From Pseudomonas frederiksbergensis (lineage in GTDB: Bacteria; Pseudomonadota; Gammaproteobacteria; Pseudomonadales; Pseudomonadaceae): 64,000 bases of DNA. The stretch is from contig NZ_FNTF01000002.1 in assembly GCF_900105495.1 (NCBI RefSeq), forward strand, positions 2,145,501 through 2,209,500, read 5' to 3'. Made by a program: the position numbers and the translations under genes. This document shows positions 36,253 through 43,465 of the stretch, piece by piece. The notes under the pieces are model-generated. The model was not told the DNA's origin and did not search any database. It saw only the letters and a program-made list of their open reading frames with translations. Within the stretch, counting starts at the first letter, position 1, and every line of letters starts with the position of its first letter.

Positions 36253-37811
36253 TGGTCGGCCTCCGAAGATTGCAGACCGAAGTCGGCGGGGAAGTACTTG
36301 AGGGCGCTGGCCACCGGAAACGGGGCCATGCCGCCCAACGCACACAGCGAACCGTATTGCATCGTGTCGCACAGGTCCTTGAGGATGATCACCTGCTCTT
36401 CGCGACCGCTCTGGTCTGGCGCGGCGAGCAGGCGGTCGATCACCTCCACGCCCCGGGTCGAGCCGATGCGGCACGGCGTGCATTTGCCGCAGGATTCCTC
36501 GGCGCAAAACTGCATGGCGAAACGCGCCATTTGGGCCATGTCCACCGTGTCATCCGCCACCACCACACCACCGTGGCCGAGCATCGCGCCAATGGCGGCG
36601 AACGCTTCGTAATCCAGCGGCGTATCGAATTGCGACGGCGGCACCCACGTGCCGAGCGGGCCGCCCACCTGCGCAGCCTTCAGCGGCCGGCCACTGGCGG
36701 TCCCGCCGCCGTAGTCTTCCACCAGTTCCCGCAGGGTCAGGCCGAAAGCCCGTTCCACCAGCCCGCCGTGACGAATATTGCCCGCCAATTGGAAAGGCAT
36801 CGTGCCGAGGGAACGGCCCATGCCGTAATCGCGATAGTACTGCGCACCCTTGGCCAGAATCAGCGGCACCGAGGCCAGGGTCAGCACGTTGTGCACCAGC
36901 GTCGGCAAACCGAACAGGCCTTTCAAGGCCGGAATCGGCGGCTTGGCGCGGACAATTCCGCGCTTGCCTTCGAGCGAGTCCAGCAGCGCGGTTTCCTCAC
37001 CGCAGATGTACGCGCCGGCACCAACCCGCACTTCCATATCGAAGGCCAGGCCGCTGCCGCCGACATTGGCCCCGAGGTAACCGGCGGACCGGGCGATGTC
37101 CAACGCTTCGCGCAATGTGGCCACGGATTGTGGGTATTCCGAGCGCACATAGATGTAGCCGTAACTGGCGCCGACGGTGATGCCGGCAATGGCCATGCCT
37201 TCGATCAGCAGGAAGGGGTCGCCTTCCATCAACATCCGGTCGGCGAAAGTGCCTGAGTCGCCTTCGTCGGCGTTGCACACAATGTACTTCTGCGCAGCCT
37301 CGGTAGCGCGCACCGTGCGCCATTTGATCCCGGCCGGGAACGCCGCGCCGCCACGGCCACGCAGGCCTGAATCGAACACTTCCGTCGCGGTCTGCTCGCC
37401 GCCCACTGCGACGGCGCGGGTCAAACCCTCGAAGCCACCGTGGGCCCGGTAATCATCCAGGGACAACGGCCGGGTAATGCCGGCGCGGGCGAACAGCAGG
37501 CGTTGTTGAGTCTTCAGATAAGGCAGTTCTTCCACCAGGCCCAAAGCCAGTGGATGCGCGGATGGCTCGCCTTTCAGTGCTTCGAGCACGGACGGCACAT
37601 CGGCGGCGGTCAGCGGGCCGAAGCCGATCCGGCCTTGCGGGCTGTCCACTTCCAGCAGCGGTTCCAGCCAATACAGGCCGCGCGAACTGGTGCGTTGCAA
37701 GTCCAGCGGCAAGTTGTGTTCCTGGGCCTTCGCGGCAAGGGCGACCGCCACTTCGTCGGCACCCACGGCGCGGGCCAGAGAATCACAGGGCAGATAGAGG
37801 CGCGGCATCAT
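36249..37811 (-). CDS. fdsB: NAD-dependent formate dehydrogenase beta subunit (FMN/NADH)
   Basis: A 520-residue subunit similar to NuoF. It binds FMN and NAD and one 4Fe-4S cluster. Seen: GLRGRGGAAFPAGIKW (FMN/NADH site), CNADEGDSGTFADR, and EESCGKCTPCRIGSTRG (cluster cysteines). It also has an N-terminal extension with a thioredoxin-like domain, as is usual for FdsB. ATG 37811 overlaps the fdsG TGA. Electrons from FdsA pass through it to NAD. Confidence 0.95.
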   Translation of the reverse strand: MMPRLYLPCDSLARAVGADEVAVALAAKAQEHNLPLDLQRTSSRGLYWLEPLLEVDSPQGRIGFGPLTAADVPSVLEALKGEPSAHPLALGLVEELPYLKTQQRLLFARAGITRPLSLDDYRAHGGFEGLTRAVAVGGEQTATEVFDSGLRGRGGAAFPAGIKWRTVRATEAAQKYIVCNADEGDSGTFADRMLMEGDPFLLIEGMAIAGITVGASYGYIYVRSEYPQSVATLREALDIARSAGYLGANVGGSGLAFDMEVRVGAGAYICGEETALLDSLEGKRGIVRAKPPIPALKGLFGLPTLVHNVLTLASVPLILAKGAQYYRDYGMGRSLGTMPFQLAGNIRHGGLVERAFGLTLRELVEDYGGGTASGRPLKAAQVGGPLGTWVPPSQFDTPLDYEAFAAIGAMLGHGGVVVADDTVDMAQMARFAMQFCAEESCGKCTPCRIGSTRGVEVIDRLLAAPDQSGREEQVIILKDLCDTMQYGSLCALGGMAPFPVASALKYFPADFGLQSSEADQ

Positions 37812-38284
37812 GCGTCCTCCCGGCAAGCATCAAGCAAGGCATCCAGACGCTCAGCACTGAGCCGCGCATGCACTTGGCCATCCAGTTCCAGAGCGGGCGA
37901 GCAGGCGCAAGCACCGAGGCAATACACCGGACGCAAACTGATGCTGCCGTCGGCGCTACTGCCGTGATCGTCCAGTTGCAGACGTTCGCGCAACTGCGCC
38001 GCAAGCTGCTCGGCGCCGCGACTCTTGCACGACTCGGCGCGGCACAGCCGCAGGATATGCCGGGCCGGCGGCGCGGTACGGAAGTCATGGTAAAAGCTGA
38101 TCACCCCGCGAACCTCGGCCTGACTCAGGTTCAGCGCGTGGGCAATCTCGGGGACGGCCGCATCGGGGATGTAACCGATGCCCTCCTGAATCTCATGAAG
38201 AATCGGCAACAGTGCGCCAGCAGAGCCCTTGTGGCGCTCCAGCACGCTGTTGACCATCGGCAATTGCAACATCTCATCAGGCAT
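37808..38284 (-). CDS. fdsG: NAD-dependent formate dehydrogenase gamma subunit
   Basis: A 158-residue thioredoxin-like 2Fe-2S subunit similar to NuoE. The four cluster cysteines are in RLCRAESCKSRG and YCLGACACSP. It begins the fdsGBAD operon, and overlapping stops and starts indicate tight coupling. The promoter should lie in the 440 bases upstream, but no clear element was assigned. No fdsC (FdhD-type chaperone) gene lies in the operon. Confidence 0.94.
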   Translation of the reverse strand: MPDEMLQLPMVNSVLERHKGSAGALLPILHEIQEGIGYIPDAAVPEIAHALNLSQAEVRGVISFYHDFRTAPPARHILRLCRAESCKSRGAEQLAAQLRERLQLDDHGSSADGSISLRPVYCLGACACSPALELDGQVHARLSAERLDALLDACREDA

Positions 38285-38725
38285 TCAGCATTCCTCACGG
38301 TCACGGACAAACCAGAGGGTTGTCGGTCGTCCGAAAGTGTCGGCTGCGGCACTCACACCACGTCACGGAATCGTGGCAATTTCAGGCCGTCGGCCAGGGC
38401 ACCCTGAGCGGGCATCTTGTTGTGCCCGGCACGGTCTTCGCCGCACCTTTTATAGGGCATTGAAGCAGCTTGCCACGCTGCTTTTGATTCGACCGCACCA
38501 AAGCGACGTGTTCAGTTCTGCCTACGACTATCCATTAAGTCTAGATGAGCACTGCCAGAGGCGTTGTCCCCTCCGTTGGTTGACGTCATGGGCGGGTTGG
38601 AAGACAAAGATTTGATCAAGGCGGGAGTGAAATGGATCCGTTGGCCACCAGTTTCCAGCGCCTGTGCCAAGCTGATGGGATGCGAACACGCCTACCGTTC
38701 AGGCAAACCTCAGGAAGCCCATGAC
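38285..38725. other. non-coding gap between fds operon and channel gene
   Basis: Holds the divergent promoter regions of fdsG (minus) and the channel gene (plus). Open frames across it read as low-quality shadows without ribosome sites. I see no RNA gene or clear operator. Confidence 0.5.
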
Positions 38726-39085
38726 ATGAAGCCCTCTCATGCATCGCACGTCCGTCGAGAATTCTTCAAAGCCATCGGGTTCTATTTGCGCGTTGTCTGG
38801 CCGATTTTTTCCGTACTGTTTCTGCTGGTCGTACTGTTCGGCCTGATCATCAGCTACCTGGAGGGCTGGGATCCTTTGGACGGCATCTATTTCGGCTTCG
38901 TGACCGGTTTGACCATCGGCTATGGAGAACTCGTGCCGAAACTGGGCGTCTCGCGGATTCTGGCGATTTTGCTGGGGTTCAACGGGGTGCTGATGACGGC
39001 GATATTTGCGGCGATCAGCGTTCGAGCGATAGAAGTTGCAGTTCGGGCGGCGGGGCGGGAAGAGTCGGGTAAGCCGACGGCGTGA
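38726..39085 (+). CDS. two-helix potassium channel protein
   Basis: A 119-residue membrane protein with two helices (about residues 20-45, FSVLFLLVVLFGLIISYLEG, and 80-105) and a pore loop TGLTIGYGEL, in which TIGYG is the potassium selectivity filter. Four copies would form a pore. No regulatory RCK domain is attached. ATG 38726 has CAGGAAG upstream; in-frame starts from 38564 lack one and would add a charged, non-conserved tail. Single gene, with its own downstream hairpin. Confidence 0.85.
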   Translation: MKPSHASHVRREFFKAIGFYLRVVWPIFSVLFLLVVLFGLIISYLEGWDPLDGIYFGFVTGLTIGYGELVPKLGVSRILAILLGFNGVLMTAIFAAISVRAIEVAVRAAGREESGKPTA

Positions 39086-39296
39086 AGTTATGCTTGGTTG
39101 GTACTGGAAGGGGAGGAAGTCATCGACTCCTGAAAATCCATGCGCGGTGGTGTGGTGTTTACCAACAGGTTTGAAAGCCCCGAAAGAACTCGGGGCTAAC
39201 AATGCCAGTCAATTCACCGCAAACCCTGTAGGAACAAAGCTTGCTCGCGAAAGCGCCAGACCTGCCAACATCAATGCGGAAGGCCCTGGCATCATC
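39086..39296. repeat. short hairpin and REP-like fragment after the channel gene
   Basis: Contains a hairpin GCCCCGA / TCGGGGC (about 39177-39198), likely the terminator of the channel gene. A partial Pseudomonas REP-like string (TGTAGGAACAAAGCTTGC, from 39228) follows; its usual inverted partner is not seen. No gene here. Confidence 0.5.
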
Positions 39297-39626
39297 CTAA
39301 GTCGTCCGATCCCCCAGCCCCTCAGACTTTGCCCCCGCCCGCTTGGACGCCAGCTCATTATCCCGATCCCGATTCAGCACCTTCACCGCATCATCCACCA
39401 CCGCCTTACTCATCGCCGTCAAATAATGCGCGGCCCAGGCGTGGTAATCCGAGTCTTTGGCGTAAGCCGCATCCTTGGTCAGCGCCTTGGCGAGAAACAG
39501 AAAATCAGAAGCCATGGCCAACGCATCGCCGAGGGGGACATTGCAGGTGACGTGGAACAGAGGTTGATCGGAGCAGTAGATGGCAGGGGTGAAACCGATG
39601 GTTTTGAGTTCGGGTTGATCGGTCAT
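39297..39626 (-). CDS. DUF3077 family protein
   Basis: A 109-residue protein with the DUF3077 pattern LFHVTCNVPLGDALAMASD in the first half and AAHYLTAMSKAVVDDAV in the second. Function unknown. Relatives are common near mobile or phage-derived regions of pseudomonads (from memory). A strong GGAGGTGG ribosome site precedes the ATG. It lies 39 bases after a small ash-like frame on the same strand and is probably the main coding gene of that leader-controlled transcript. Confidence 0.8.
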   Translation of the reverse strand: MTDQPELKTIGFTPAIYCSDQPLFHVTCNVPLGDALAMASDFLFLAKALTKDAAYAKDSDYHAWAAHYLTAMSKAVVDDAVKVLNRDRDNELASKRAGAKSEGLGDRTT

Positions 39627-39665
39627 TGGCCACCTCCGATGAGGGAGAGGCGGTCGGGGAGGGTG

Positions 39666-39857
39666 TTACGCGATTGGGAATTGCGTAGAGGGGAAAGCCA
39701 AATTTTGTACGGATTGATGCTGCGCATTATCAGATTCCTTGATATGTGAAGCTGCCGCATTCGTTTCCACACGAATGGGTGACAGCTGTGCGCAGGGTGG
39801 AAAACCGGGAATCAAGGAAACCGGCACGCCCGAAGACGTCCCACGCACAGCCGCCAT
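39666..39857 (-). CDS. short ash-like leader frame
   Basis: A 63-codon frame whose start MAAVRGTSSGVPVSLIPGFP recalls the Ash-type C-terminal pattern of P4-like phage loci (small hydrophobic residue, Gly, Pro-Gly-Phe/Ile spacing), as I remember it. It begins just past the terminator-like hairpin and ends 39 bases before the DUF3077 start. It overlaps hairpins that look like a C4-type regulatory RNA, so it may be translated mainly for control. Confidence 0.35.
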   Translation of the reverse strand: MAAVRGTSSGVPVSLIPGFPPCAQLSPIRVETNAAASHIKESDNAQHQSVQNLAFPSTQFPIA

Positions 39858-39942
39858 AACTCACGCCGCAGGCATAAAAAAAGCGCCGGCAGACGTGATG
39901 GGGGCGCTGTTGCGCCTTGAATTACACGGGTTTCCACACCCG
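39758..39942 (-). ncRNA. P4 C4-antisense-like regulatory RNA region
   Basis: Two hairpins on the minus strand share the identical loop TGTGGAAA: stem CATTCG/CGAATG (39758-39777) and stem CGGG/CCCG (39927-39942). Between them lie short complementary or repeated runs on the minus strand (CCGGTTTCC and CCCGGTTTTCC) and a terminator-like hairpin. This layout resembles the P4-phage C4/ash control locus. It is a pattern match from memory, not a covariance-model hit. Confidence 0.4.
39876..39909 (-). terminator. terminator inside the ash/C4-like leader
   Basis: Minus-strand stem AGCGCC / GGCGCT followed by TTTTTTT. It would end a short leader transcript before the ash-like and DUF3077 frames, fitting premature-termination control. 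Confidence 0.6.
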
Positions 39943-40228
39943 GTCGCTGAATTGGCAGCGACGGTGGGAGGGTATCGCGGAGACCTTTTTCCTGCAACCT
40001 CGAAACTGCGTTCCGCGCGCATGCGAAATCAGATATCGCTTGGTCGTAGGTTTCGAGCAGTATTCACAGAACGTGCTAATTTTAATCAAAGCGCCGAATT
40101 TAAAGTCTGGTGTTGTACTGAACCTCAAATGTCAGAGGCTAAGTGTTGTTGAGTTTGGTTGAATGGATTTGACTCGAAGTTGAAAGGATATGGTCGGCTG
40201 AATACATAATTATATGCAAGGAGTGCTA

Positions 40229-40627
40229 ATGAAAATTTGTGGGGTTGAGCTTAGTGGGAGTGACGCAATATTTGCGATTGTCGATGACGGTAACTGGCAG
40301 GAGTGTAATACCAAGAAAATAACTTTCGGCGATAGCTTAGACAGACGGTCGGCGAGGTTTTTTTATGAGGCTGTTAATGCGTTTGCACGTGATCAGCATA
40401 TAGAGCTTTTTGCAATAAAGCAGAGGCAGGACTCAGGAAGGTTTGCTGGAGGAGGCATTACTTTTAAGATGGAAGCGATATTTCAGCTGTGCCCAGATGC
40501 AGATGTAATAATTGTTCATAGTAATACGATAGCAAAAGATCAAAAAAAGAATGGCTGGCTTCGGCCTGATGGTATGAACAAGTATCAGGAGGTAGCATAT
40601 TTTACAGCTAAGTGTGCATCGAGATGA
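40229..40627 (+). CDS. DUF3010 family protein (RuvC/RNase H-like fold)
   Basis: A 132-residue protein beginning MKICGVELSGSDAIFAIV, with GKFAG-like GRFAGGGITFKMEAIFQL in the middle, matching the DUF3010 family. These proteins are predicted from family knowledge to have a RuvC-like fold; biochemical activity is not established. ATG 40229 follows AAGGAG. Its TGA overlaps the ATG of the kinase gene (ATGA), so the two were translated together. The surrounding DNA is AT-rich, unlike the core genes, which indicates acquisition by transfer. Confidence 0.82.
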   Translation: MKICGVELSGSDAIFAIVDDGNWQECNTKKITFGDSLDRRSARFFYEAVNAFARDQHIELFAIKQRQDSGRFAGGGITFKMEAIFQLCPDADVIIVHSNTIAKDQKKNGWLRPDGMNKYQEVAYFTAKCASR

Positions 40628-40729
40628 GTTTTTATATTGGTAATACTCTCCCGAAGTCGATCAGAGAGTGTTTGCTTAGGTTGGCTCAGAATATAGAGTT
40701 GGAACGAGAGTCTAATAAAGGGGCGAATG
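40624..40729 (+). pseudogene. Ser/Thr protein kinase, N-terminal piece cut by IS
   Basis: Start of a Hanks-type kinase gene, overlapping the DUF3010 stop by ATGA. It encodes 35 codons and one base (MSFYIGNTLPKSIRECLLRL and on to the first glycine of the nucleotide loop), then breaks at the IS end. Joining it at 40729 to 42331, with one copy of the 5-bp target duplication, restores one frame of 363 codons plus stop. In the rejoined protein the glycine loop reads KGANGYLFFGRN. As the gene stands, the protein would be truncated soon after the junction. Confidence 0.9.
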
Positions 40730-40760
40730 CAGACTGTGTGAAAACGTAGTTTGCGGCGGC

Positions 40761-40800
40761 GTAAAGCAGATGCCCCGACTTGTCGGGGCATTTGCTTTAC
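40761..40800. repeat. long hairpin at the left end of the IS
   Basis: Stem GTAAAGCAGATGCCCCGA against TCGGGGCATTTGCTTTAC with a short loop, between the IS end and the transposase stop. It may end transposase transcription or block read-through from the host; there is no T-run immediately after it. Confidence 0.7.
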
Positions 40801-40823
40801 CGGAAAAAAAAATAAAGGGCCTC

Positions 40824-42248
40824 TCAGCCCATCAGCGCTATCAGCTTTTGTGCTCCCAGCACCTGGATAGCCCTTTTCAAGTTGTAGGCCTGTACCGCTA
40901 GCGCCATTTCTGCGCGAGTCCCCTTCAACTGGCGCAGCAAAAACCGGCCATTTCCGAAGATCCAGTGCTTTAGGTTGCCGAAGGGATGTTCGACGATGGA
41001 TCGGCGATTGACCATCATCTCGGGATGGGCCTTCATTCGCTGTTCCATTCGCTCAAACGCCGCTTCATGGGCATGGCGCATCAGATAGCGACGCTGAGCC
41101 TTGGTGCAGCGGCTTTTCAGCGGACATTTCCCGCAGTCGCTGATTGCCGCCTGGTAGATTCGATCGCCTTTGTTCAGCTGTTTAAGTGTCAGTGGTTTGC
41201 CAGCGGGGCACTGATATTGATCAGTATCTTTGTCGTAGCTGAAGTCTGTCCGGTCAAAGTACTGCTCCTCACCACTGGTAGGGTTGTTGGCCCTGTTCGG
41301 TGGAACAAAAGCGGTGATCGCCGCGTCCTCGCACGCCTGGAACTGGGCGCCATTGGAGTAACCTGCATCCGCTGTGACGCAGAGTTTTGTTTGCTGCAGC
41401 TCATCTTTAGCGGCCTTGGCCATCGGTTCGAGTTGGCGGTTATCGGTGCCTTCCTGAGTGACTTCGTGGTGCAAAATCAGGCAGTGCTTCGCATCCACAA
41501 CACTTTGAACGTTGTAAGCCACCAGCGGGACGGAGGCCGTTCGCATTTTTTGCGCATCGGACTCGCCAACAACGTGTTGAGTCAGACCTTGAGCTTGCAT
41601 CAGCACTTGGCAGGTCTGGTTATTGGCCTTTTTTACCTGCAACTCGGCTAGCGCTTTCTGTACCGCTGAGCGGTCGATCGACTCTCCTTCTTCGTCGCGA
41701 TCCGCTTCATCGAGTTGTGCCAGGTAACGCGCAATCTTCTTGTCGAGCGCCGCTTCCCGGTGCTCGAGTTTTTTTGTTGTCAGGTGTTTGCGGCTGGAAG
41801 CGACCGCCTGAAACTTGCTGCCGTCGATGGCCACCAACTCTCCGGCAATCAGACCAGCCTGGCGGCAGAATCGAACGAAGGCACGACAGGTTGCGGTGAA
41901 CGCGGCGCTGTTGTCGCGCCGAAAATCAGCAATGGTTTTGAAGTCAGGTGCCAGTCGGCCCAACAACCACATGACCTCCACATTGCGCCGACACTCCGCC
42001 TCCAGTCGCCGCGACGAACGAATGCGCTGAAAATAGCCGTACAGATAGAGTTTGAGCAGGTCGGCGGGATCGTACGAAGGACGCCCAGTGGCCTTGGGTC
42101 TGGCTTTATCAAAGCCCAAATGCTCGAAGTCCAGAAGAGCAATGTAGGCTTCGATCACCCGTACCAGATGGTCGTCAGGAATGAGCTCGTCCAGCGAGAG
42201 TGGAAAAAGCGCGCTCTGGGAGCGGTTTTCACCTTGGATATAGCGCAT
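40824..42248 (-). CDS. IS1182-family transposase
   Basis: A 474-residue DDE transposase. N-terminal domain: SLDELIPDDHLVRVIEAYI, then GRPSYDPADLLKLYLYGYFQRIRSSR, both characteristic of IS1182/IS5-type transposases. The catalytic region includes VAIDGSKFQAV, and a zinc-like cysteine set (CGKCPLKSRC) is near the C-terminus. I choose ATG 42248; a frame extension to 42290 would read through the guard hairpin. Codon use is host-like and GC-rich compared with the flanking AT-rich genes. The gene looks intact and probably active. Confidence 0.93.
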   Translation of the reverse strand: MRYIQGENRSQSALFPLSLDELIPDDHLVRVIEAYIALLDFEHLGFDKARPKATGRPSYDPADLLKLYLYGYFQRIRSSRRLEAECRRNVEVMWLLGRLAPDFKTIADFRRDNSAAFTATCRAFVRFCRQAGLIAGELVAIDGSKFQAVASSRKHLTTKKLEHREAALDKKIARYLAQLDEADRDEEGESIDRSAVQKALAELQVKKANNQTCQVLMQAQGLTQHVVGESDAQKMRTASVPLVAYNVQSVVDAKHCLILHHEVTQEGTDNRQLEPMAKAAKDELQQTKLCVTADAGYSNGAQFQACEDAAITAFVPPNRANNPTSGEEQYFDRTDFSYDKDTDQYQCPAGKPLTLKQLNKGDRIYQAAISDCGKCPLKSRCTKAQRRYLMRHAHEAAFERMEQRMKAHPEMMVNRRSIVEHPFGNLKHWIFGNGRFLLRQLKGTRAEMALAVQAYNLKRAIQVLGAQKLIALMG

Positions 42249-42255
42249 AAGAAAA

Positions 42256-42281
42256 ATGCCCGTATCTTGCGATACGAGCAT
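42256..42281. terminator. guard hairpin upstream of the transposase start
   Basis: Eleven-base stem ATGCCCGTATC / GATACGAGCAT with a TTGC loop, T-runs on both sides. It lies 8 bases ahead of the transposase ATG on the minus strand. It can fold in RNA that enters from outside and so may damp read-through expression of the transposase. Confidence 0.7.
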
Positions 42282-42325
42282 TTTCTTCAACCGGCCAACA
42301 GATTGCTAGGTTTTCACACAGTCTG

Positions 42326-43316
42326 GAATGGCTATTTGTTTTTTGGTAGAAATAGGGTGAGTGGTGTTCGCGTAGCAATAAAGTTTTATTACTGGGGAGG
42401 TGACAAGACATTGCATGTTGAGCCTCAGGCACTATCTGAAATACGATCACCAAATGTAATTGAAATTTATGATGCGGGTTATGCTGATATCTCTTACGCA
42501 TATTTTGTTACGCCATACTATGATGCGGGGGATGCAGATGAGTACCTAAAGCGAAATGTAGGGAATTTAGCTGCTTTAGACCTTACCTGCCAACTTCTCA
42601 ATGGTCTCACTCACCTGCATCAGCAAAGGCTTCTACATCGAGATTTGAAGCCTGAAAATATTTACATAAAAGACGACGGTGTAGCGGTTATTGGGGACTT
42701 CGGATCAATAAAGAAAATTCCCGAAGGTAATTCGGCTGTTCCTGGTTCAAAGCACTCAATGCTCTATAGACCTCCTGAGTCGATTGATTCAAATCAATAT
42801 GGCTTTACTGGCGATGTTTATCAAACTGGTGTTTTCCTTTACCAGGCTCTAGGCGGTTTTCTGCCGTATGAGGAGATTGCGTGGCTAACTGTTTCTGAGT
42901 TAAAACATTATGAGGGGTTACATAGTCCTGGTGATCAGACGATGTTTGCTGATCAATGTCTGAGAACTAAAATATCTAAAGGTCGCATTCTAGATTATGC
43001 TTCACTGCCTGCATGGGTGCCTGAGAATCTTAAAAGGATCATTAGAAAAGCATGCCACACCGATCCCGAAAGTAGATTTTCCACAGCGTCAGAGTTTCGC
43101 TTGAAGCTGCATGATGCTCGTCGAAATGTAGCTGATTGGAAGGTTATTGATGCTGTTCCGACGTGCAATGTTGGTGGGCGAAGCTTTAGATTAATAACTA
43201 GTCCTCAAGGCTCAATTGTGGAAAAGCGAGTTGGAGGAAACTGGAGGCGCGCTAATAATTTCGTTGGGGAAAGTGATCAAGAGTTGTGTCGTGCTATTGA
43301 CGCTAGCCAAGGTTGA
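42326..43316 (+). pseudogene. Ser/Thr protein kinase, C-terminal piece cut by IS
   Basis: Bulk of a Hanks-type kinase: VAIKFYY (the ATP lysine, Lys53 in the rejoined protein), HRDLKPENIYI (His138 in the rejoined protein), GDFGS, YRPPES (APE-like) and GDVYQTGVFLY. About 90 residues beyond the kinase domain (PTCNVGGRSFRLITSP and onward) form a tail I do not recognise. It lacks its own start, and the reading frame opened from the IS side is not native. AT-rich like its DUF3010 partner. In intact form it would be a 363-residue soluble kinase. Confidence 0.9.
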
Positions 43317-43425
43317 TGTGGTATCTATAAACGGTTGGGTGAGTTGGCAAAATTTGTTAATGTATTAATTTTTTGTGCTTGCTGAGTGTATGGGTTGTGG
43401 AGGATATTTAAGTCTTTTTTATAAA

Positions 43426-43448
43426 CCCTCACTTGTGTTAAGTGAGGG
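43426..43448. terminator. hairpin between kinase remnant and ABC-3C operon
   Basis: Nine-base stem CCCTCACTT / AAGTGAGGG with a GTGTT loop, between convergent genes. It could end either transcript; the T-runs are short. Confidence 0.65.
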
Positions 43449-43465
43449 GGCTTTGATGAGGTCAA

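Larger units (their letters stand above)
40730..42325. mobile_element. IS1182-family insertion sequence
   Basis: Complete 1596-bp element with terminal inverted repeats CAGACTGTGTGAAAAC and its complement, and a 5-bp direct target duplication GAATG (40725-40729 and 42326-42330). It carries one transposase gene on the minus strand and hairpins near both ends. The intact ends and duplication indicate a recent insertion. It splits the kinase gene. Confidence 0.95.

Noticed and set aside
36252..36507. An 85-codon N-terminal extension of fdsA
   Set aside because: It lies wholly inside the fdsB coding region and reads as Arg/Pro-rich shadow sequence. The ATG at 36252 overlaps the fdsB stop and matches the family start.
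39812..40152. Several overlapping frames on both strands of the ash/C4-like stretch (for example 39739-40152 plus, 39922-40128 minus)
   Set aside because: No ribosome sites, no recognisable domains, and they cross the terminator-like hairpin. Only the 39666-39857 frame is kept, at low confidence.
41715..43316. A continuous 533-codon frame joining IS sequence to the kinase domain
   Set aside because: The first half is antisense to the transposase gene and the IS end (42325) marks the join. It is a chance fusion; the native kinase start is at 40624.
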